Program-made: the position numbers and the translations under genes
The notes under the pieces: model-generated
Told to the model about the DNA's origin: nothing
The model's database searches: none
Seen by the model: the letters and a program-made list of their open reading frames with translations, nothing else
From: Actinoallomurus soli
Lineage (GTDB): Bacteria; Actinomycetota; Actinomycetes; Streptosporangiales; Streptosporangiaceae
Assembly: GCF_024055715.1 (NCBI RefSeq)
Contig: NZ_JAMXMV010000017.1
Coordinates: forward strand, 1 to 64,000
DNA: 64,000 nt
Reading direction: 5' to 3'
Shown here: positions 60,548 through 64,000 of the stretch, one piece after another
Layout of the letters: the number at the start of each line of letters is the position of its first letter
Numbering within the stretch: the first letter of the stretch is position 1

Positions 60548-63391
60548 ATGGACCGGGCTGCCGACCTCGCCAACGACCTGCGCCGACGCGGAGTCACCGA
60601 CCTGCTGACCGACTCGATGTCGCGGTCGTTGTTCTCCTCCGACGCCTCCCTGTACCGGGTGCCGCCCCTCCTCGTGGCGCGCCCCCGTTCCGCCGAGGAC
60701 GTGGCCGCCGCGGTCGAGCTGTGCGCGCGCCACGAGATCCCGCTCACCGCGCGCGGCGCCGGCACGTCGGTCGCCGGGAACGCGGTCGGCCCCGGGCTCG
60801 TCCTCGACTTCAGCCGACACATGCGGAAGGTCGTGAAGGTCGATCCCGAGACCCGGACCGCGGTGGTCCAGCCCGGCGTCGTCCAGGCCGAGCTGCAGCG
60901 GGCGGCGGCCCCGCACGGGCTGAGGTTCGGCCCCGACCCGTCCACGCACACGCGCTGCACGATCGGCGGCATGATCGGGAACAACGCGTGCGGCTCCCGG
61001 ACGCTCGGCTACGGCCGTACCAGCGACAACGTAGCCGGCCTCAAGGCCGTCACCGGCAACGGCACCGCGCTGGACCTGACCTCCCCGCTCGGCGCGCCGG
61101 CGCCCGGCGGCCCCGCCGAGGTGGCCGCGCTGCACGAGCTCGCCGCCGCGAACCTCGCTCCGATCAGGACGGAGTTCGCCCGGTTCGGGCGGCAGGTGTC
61201 CGGATACGCGCTGGAGCACCTGCTGCCGGAGCGCCGGTTCGACGTCGTCCGCCTGCTGGTCGGCAGCGAGGGCACCCTCGCCGTGCTGACCGAGGCGACG
61301 GTGAACCTGGTCACCGACCCGGCGCACCGGGTCCTGATCGTGCTCGGCTACGAGGACATCGCGGCGGCCGGGGACGCCGCGCCCGCCCTGCTGGAGCACC
61401 TGCCCACCGCCTGCGAGGGCATCGATGCGCGCATCGTCGACGTGGTGCGCACGCGGAAGGGCCCCGACGCGGTGCCGCCGCTGCCGAGCGGGGCGGCGTG
61501 GCTGTTCGTCGAGGTCGCCGGGGACGACGAGACCGAGGTCCTCGACCGGGCCCGGCGGGTCGCCGACGGCTGCGAGGACGCGCTGATCGTCGCCGACCCG
61601 GCGCAGGCGGCGCCGCTGTGGCGCATCCGCGAGGACGGCGCGGGCCTGGCCGGCCGCAGCCCCGCCGGGCTGCCCGCCCACGGCGGCTGGGAGGACGCCG
61701 CGGTGCCCCCGGCGATGCTGGGCCGCTACCTGCGCGACTTCGAGGCGCTGCTGGGCGAGTTCGACCTGACCGGCCTGCCGTACGGGCACTTCGGCGACGG
61801 CTGCCTGCACATCCGGATCGACTGGCCGCTGGACCGTCCCGGCGGGACGCAGCGGTTCCGCTCCTTCCTGGAGTCCGCGGCCACGCTGGTCGCCGGCTAC
61901 GGCGGCTCGCTGTCCGGCGAGCACGGTGACGGCCGGGCCCGCAGTGAGCTGCTGCCGCGGATGTACTCCGAGTCGGCGATCGGCCTGTTCGAGCAGGTCA
62001 AGGGCATCTTCGATCCGAATGACGTGCTCAACCCCGGGGTGCTGGTGCGGCCCCGCCCGGTCGACGCCGACCTGCGGGTCCCGGCCGCCCGGCCGGTGCG
62101 CAAGAGCCTCGCGCTGGCGTACCGCCACGACGGCGGCGACTTCAACCAGTCCGTGCACCGCTGCACCGGCGTGGGCAAGTGCCGCGCCGACAACACCGGG
62201 TCCGGCGGCGTGATGTGCCCCTCCTACCTGGCCACCCGCGAGGAGAAGGACTCCACCCGAGGACGGGCCCGGGTCCTGCAGGAGATGGTCAACGGCTCCC
62301 TCGTCTCCGGCGGATGGCGCTCGCCCGAGGTCCACGAGGCCCTCGACCTGTGCCTCTCCTGCAAGGGCTGCGCCTCGGACTGCCCGACGGGGATCGACAT
62401 GGCCGCGTACAAGGCCGAGGTGCTCCACCAGAGCTACCGGGGGCGGCTTCGCCCCGCCGCGCACTACTCGCTCGGCCGGCTGCCGCTGTGGGCGCGGCTG
62501 GCCGGCCGCATGCCGCGCCTCGTCAACGCGACCCTGCGGGTGCCCGGGCTGCGGCGGGCGGCGCTGGCGGTCGCCGGAGTCGACCGGCGGCGGAACCTCC
62601 CGGAGTTCGCGCCGCGGACGTTCCGCGAGTGGTTCGAGCGGACCCGCGACGAGCGCCCGGCGGAGGGCCGTCCGGTCATGTTGTTCGTCGACACCTTCAC
62701 CGACCACTTCGCGCCCGAGGTCGGCCGGGCGACGGTGGCCGTGCTGGAGGCCGCGGGCTACCGGCCACAGATCAGCGAGCGCCGCCAGTGCTGCGCGCTG
62801 ACGTGGATCTCCACCGGCCAGCTCGACGCGGCCAAGAAGATCCTCGGCCGTACGGTCGCCGAGCTGGCCGAGGCCGCCGAGGCGGGCGTGCCGATCGTGG
62901 GCATGGAGCCGTCCTGCACGGCGGTCCTGCGTTCGGACGCGCTGGAGCTGCTGGACGAGGAGGTCGCGGCGCCGGTGGCGGCGCGGACCCGCACACTGGC
63001 CGAGCTGCTGGCCGAGACCCCGGACTGGCGGCCGCCCTCGTTCGAGGGCACGACGGTGGTGGCCCAGCCGCACTGCCACCACCACGCCGTCATGGGCTGG
63101 GGCAAGGACGCCGAGATGCTGAAGCAGGCGGGCGCGGACGTCCAGCGGCTGGGCGGCTGCTGCGGCCTGGCGGGCAACTTCGGCGTGGAGAAGGGGCACT
63201 ACGACGTGTCCGTCGCCATCGCCGAGCACCAGCTGCTGCCCGCGCTGCGCGGGGCGGACGCGGAGACCGTCGTCCTCGCCGACGGCTTCTCGTGCCGCAC
63301 GCAGATCGCCGATCTGTCGCCCCGCCAGGGCGTCCACCTGGCCCAGCTCCTCGCCGAGCGGCTCGACCCGGCCGAGCGGCTCGACCCGTAA
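60548..63391 (+). CDS. FAD-linked oxidase with 4Fe-4S domain, D-2-hydroxyglutarate dehydrogenase type (YdiJ-like)
   Basis: A 947-residue fused enzyme. The PCMH-type FAD domain (about residues 35-230) has TARGAGTSVAGNAVGPG, GPDPSTHTRCTIGGMIGNNACG and VGSEGTLAVLTEA. The oxidase C-terminal domain has YGHFGDGCLHIR and SGEHGDGRARSELL. Fe-S motifs CTGVGKC and CLSCKGCASDCPTG follow, and CCG-type motifs (RRQCC, LGGCCGLAGNFG) close it. This is the YdiJ layout, known to oxidise D-2-hydroxyglutarate to 2-oxoglutarate; D-lactate dehydrogenase is the alternative. Divergent hglS supports the first. An ATG at 60539 is also possible. Confidence 0.88.
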   Translation: MDRAADLANDLRRRGVTDLLTDSMSRSLFSSDASLYRVPPLLVARPRSAEDVAAAVELCARHEIPLTARGAGTSVAGNAVGPGLVLDFSRHMRKVVKVDPETRTAVVQPGVVQAELQRAAAPHGLRFGPDPSTHTRCTIGGMIGNNACGSRTLGYGRTSDNVAGLKAVTGNGTALDLTSPLGAPAPGGPAEVAALHELAAANLAPIRTEFARFGRQVSGYALEHLLPERRFDVVRLLVGSEGTLAVLTEATVNLVTDPAHRVLIVLGYEDIAAAGDAAPALLEHLPTACEGIDARIVDVVRTRKGPDAVPPLPSGAAWLFVEVAGDDETEVLDRARRVADGCEDALIVADPAQAAPLWRIREDGAGLAGRSPAGLPAHGGWEDAAVPPAMLGRYLRDFEALLGEFDLTGLPYGHFGDGCLHIRIDWPLDRPGGTQRFRSFLESAATLVAGYGGSLSGEHGDGRARSELLPRMYSESAIGLFEQVKGIFDPNDVLNPGVLVRPRPVDADLRVPAARPVRKSLALAYRHDGGDFNQSVHRCTGVGKCRADNTGSGGVMCPSYLATREEKDSTRGRARVLQEMVNGSLVSGGWRSPEVHEALDLCLSCKGCASDCPTGIDMAAYKAEVLHQSYRGRLRPAAHYSLGRLPLWARLAGRMPRLVNATLRVPGLRRAALAVAGVDRRRNLPEFAPRTFREWFERTRDERPAEGRPVMLFVDTFTDHFAPEVGRATVAVLEAAGYRPQISERRQCCALTWISTGQLDAAKKILGRTVAELAEAAEAGVPIVGMEPSCTAVLRSDALELLDEEVAAPVAARTRTLAELLAETPDWRPPSFEGTTVVAQPHCHHHAVMGWGKDAEMLKQAGADVQRLGGCCGLAGNFGVEKGHYDVSVAIAEHQLLPALRGADAETVVLADGFSCRTQIADLSPRQGVHLAQLLAERLDPAERLDP

Positions 63392-63398
63392 GCCCGGA

Positions 63399-64000
63399 AT
63401 GCTCAACCCGGTCCACCTGAGGACACTGACCGCCGTCGTGAACGCCGGGTCGTTCGCCGACGCGGCGAGGCGGCTCGGCTACACCGCCTCGGCGGTCTCC
63501 CAGCAGGTCGCGGCGCTGGAGCGGGCGGTACGGATGCCGCTGTTCGAGCGCGGCGCCCACGCGATCAGGCCCACCCCGGCCGCGCTCTACCTCGTACGGC
63601 GGGCCGCCGACGCGCTCTCCGCGCTGGACGCCCTCGAAGAGGACGCCCGCGGCATGGCGGAGGGCCGGATCGGCCGGCTGCGGCTCGGCAGCTTCCCCAC
63701 GGCCAGCCAGCGGCTCCTGCCGATCGGCCTGGCCTCCTACGCGCGGGCGTACCCGTCGGTGGAGATCCTCCTCGACGAGGGTGAGCCGGACGAGCTCATC
63801 CCGCTCGTACGTGCCGGGGAGCTCGACCTCGCGCTCGTCTACCGGTACGACCTGGTGCCACGGGCCTGGCCGGGCGACCTGGGGGAGACCCCGTTGCTGG
63901 CGGAGGATCTGCTGCTCCTGCTGCCCGAACGCCACCCGCTCGCCATCGCCGGGGCGGTCGCGCCCGGCGACCTCGGCCACGAGACGTGGGTGGCCCCTCG
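63399..64000 (+). CDS. LysR-type transcriptional regulator, partial at window end
   Basis: The frame starts at the ATG at 63399, 7 bases after the dehydrogenase stop, and runs off the right edge (about 200 residues seen). The HTH reads LRTLTAVVNAGSFADAARRLGYTASAVSQQVAALERAV and is followed by RLGSFPTASQRLLP and LDLALVYRYD of the effector domain. It probably regulates the hglS/dehydrogenase pair or is co-transcribed with it. Confidence 0.9.
   Translation, partial: MLNPVHLRTLTAVVNAGSFADAARRLGYTASAVSQQVAALERAVRMPLFERGAHAIRPTPAALYLVRRAADALSALDALEEDARGMAEGRIGRLRLGSFPTASQRLLPIGLASYARAYPSVEILLDEGEPDELIPLVRAGELDLALVYRYDLVPRAWPGDLGETPLLAEDLLLLLPERHPLAIAGAVAPGDLGHETWVAP

Noticed and set aside
60542-63406. 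A 954-residue open frame on the minus strand
   Set aside because: It is entirely antisense to the FAD/FeS dehydrogenase and lacks any recognisable motif.

Overview
The window is high-GC (about 70%) DNA from an actinomycete. The evidence is the codon bias, frequent GTG starts, many 4-base ATGA/GTGA start-stop overlaps, a RamB-type regulator beside isocitrate lyase, glucosyl-3-phosphoglycerate synthase, an MCE protein and a class III lanthipeptide synthetase. The gene mix would suit Streptosporangiales/Thermomonosporaceae, but that placement is a guess. I saw no tRNA, rRNA or CRISPR.

Region 1 (1-22000): a Wzx/Wzy-type exopolysaccharide locus. It holds a short priming sugar phosphotransferase, two GT4 glycosyltransferases, a BY-kinase/chain-length protein, a polymerase-like membrane protein and a flippase. 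Sugar-nucleotide genes are rmlA, rmlB, a WecE-type aminotransferase and an NDP-sugar epimerase. Decoration genes are WbqC, three methyltransferase-like proteins, a GtrA/GtrB-like pair, a large GT-C-like membrane protein and an asparagine-synthase-like amidotransferase. Together they predict a repeat unit with an amino-dideoxy sugar that may be acylated and/or amidated.

Region 2 (22000-34700): a secreted beta-helix protein, a short secreted M1 metallopeptidase, aceA with divergent ramB, gpgS, a two-gene class III lanthipeptide locus (LanKC plus a 32-residue precursor in an unannotated small ORF at 28989-29087), a solitary MCE protein and an acyl-CoA dehydrogenase. Perfect GC-rich hairpins close several of these units.

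Region 3 (34700-42300): a decay zone. It contains remnants of a pentapeptide-repeat protein, a SpoIIE-type phosphatase and an ATP-binding protein. Next come an aldehyde dehydrogenase/DUF779 pair with a GAF-domain regulator, and a divergent iron alcohol dehydrogenase broken by an amber codon and a frameshift. A transposase fragment ends the zone.

Region 4 (42300-57500): a compact catabolic island read from a LysR-controlled divergent promoter. Leftward: lysR, MHS transporter, amidohydrolase, FAD hydroxylase. Rightward: extradiol dioxygenase, ring-cleavage hydrolase, aldehyde dehydrogenase, carnitine-dehydrogenase-like enzyme, feruloyl-CoA-synthase-like ligase, MaoC hydratase, PaaI thioesterase, then hydratase, acylating acetaldehyde dehydrogenase and 4-hydroxy-2-oxovalerate aldolase. 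This joins a side-chain CoA module to a complete mhp-type meta-cleavage route. IS debris flanks both sides.

Region 5 (57500-64000): an IS-end remnant, an IS5-family element with a -1 frameshift signal, then hglS (2-oxoadipate to D-2-hydroxyglutarate) divergent from a D-2-hydroxyglutarate dehydrogenase-type FAD/FeS protein, and a partial LysR gene. The pair forms the end of a lysine degradation route.
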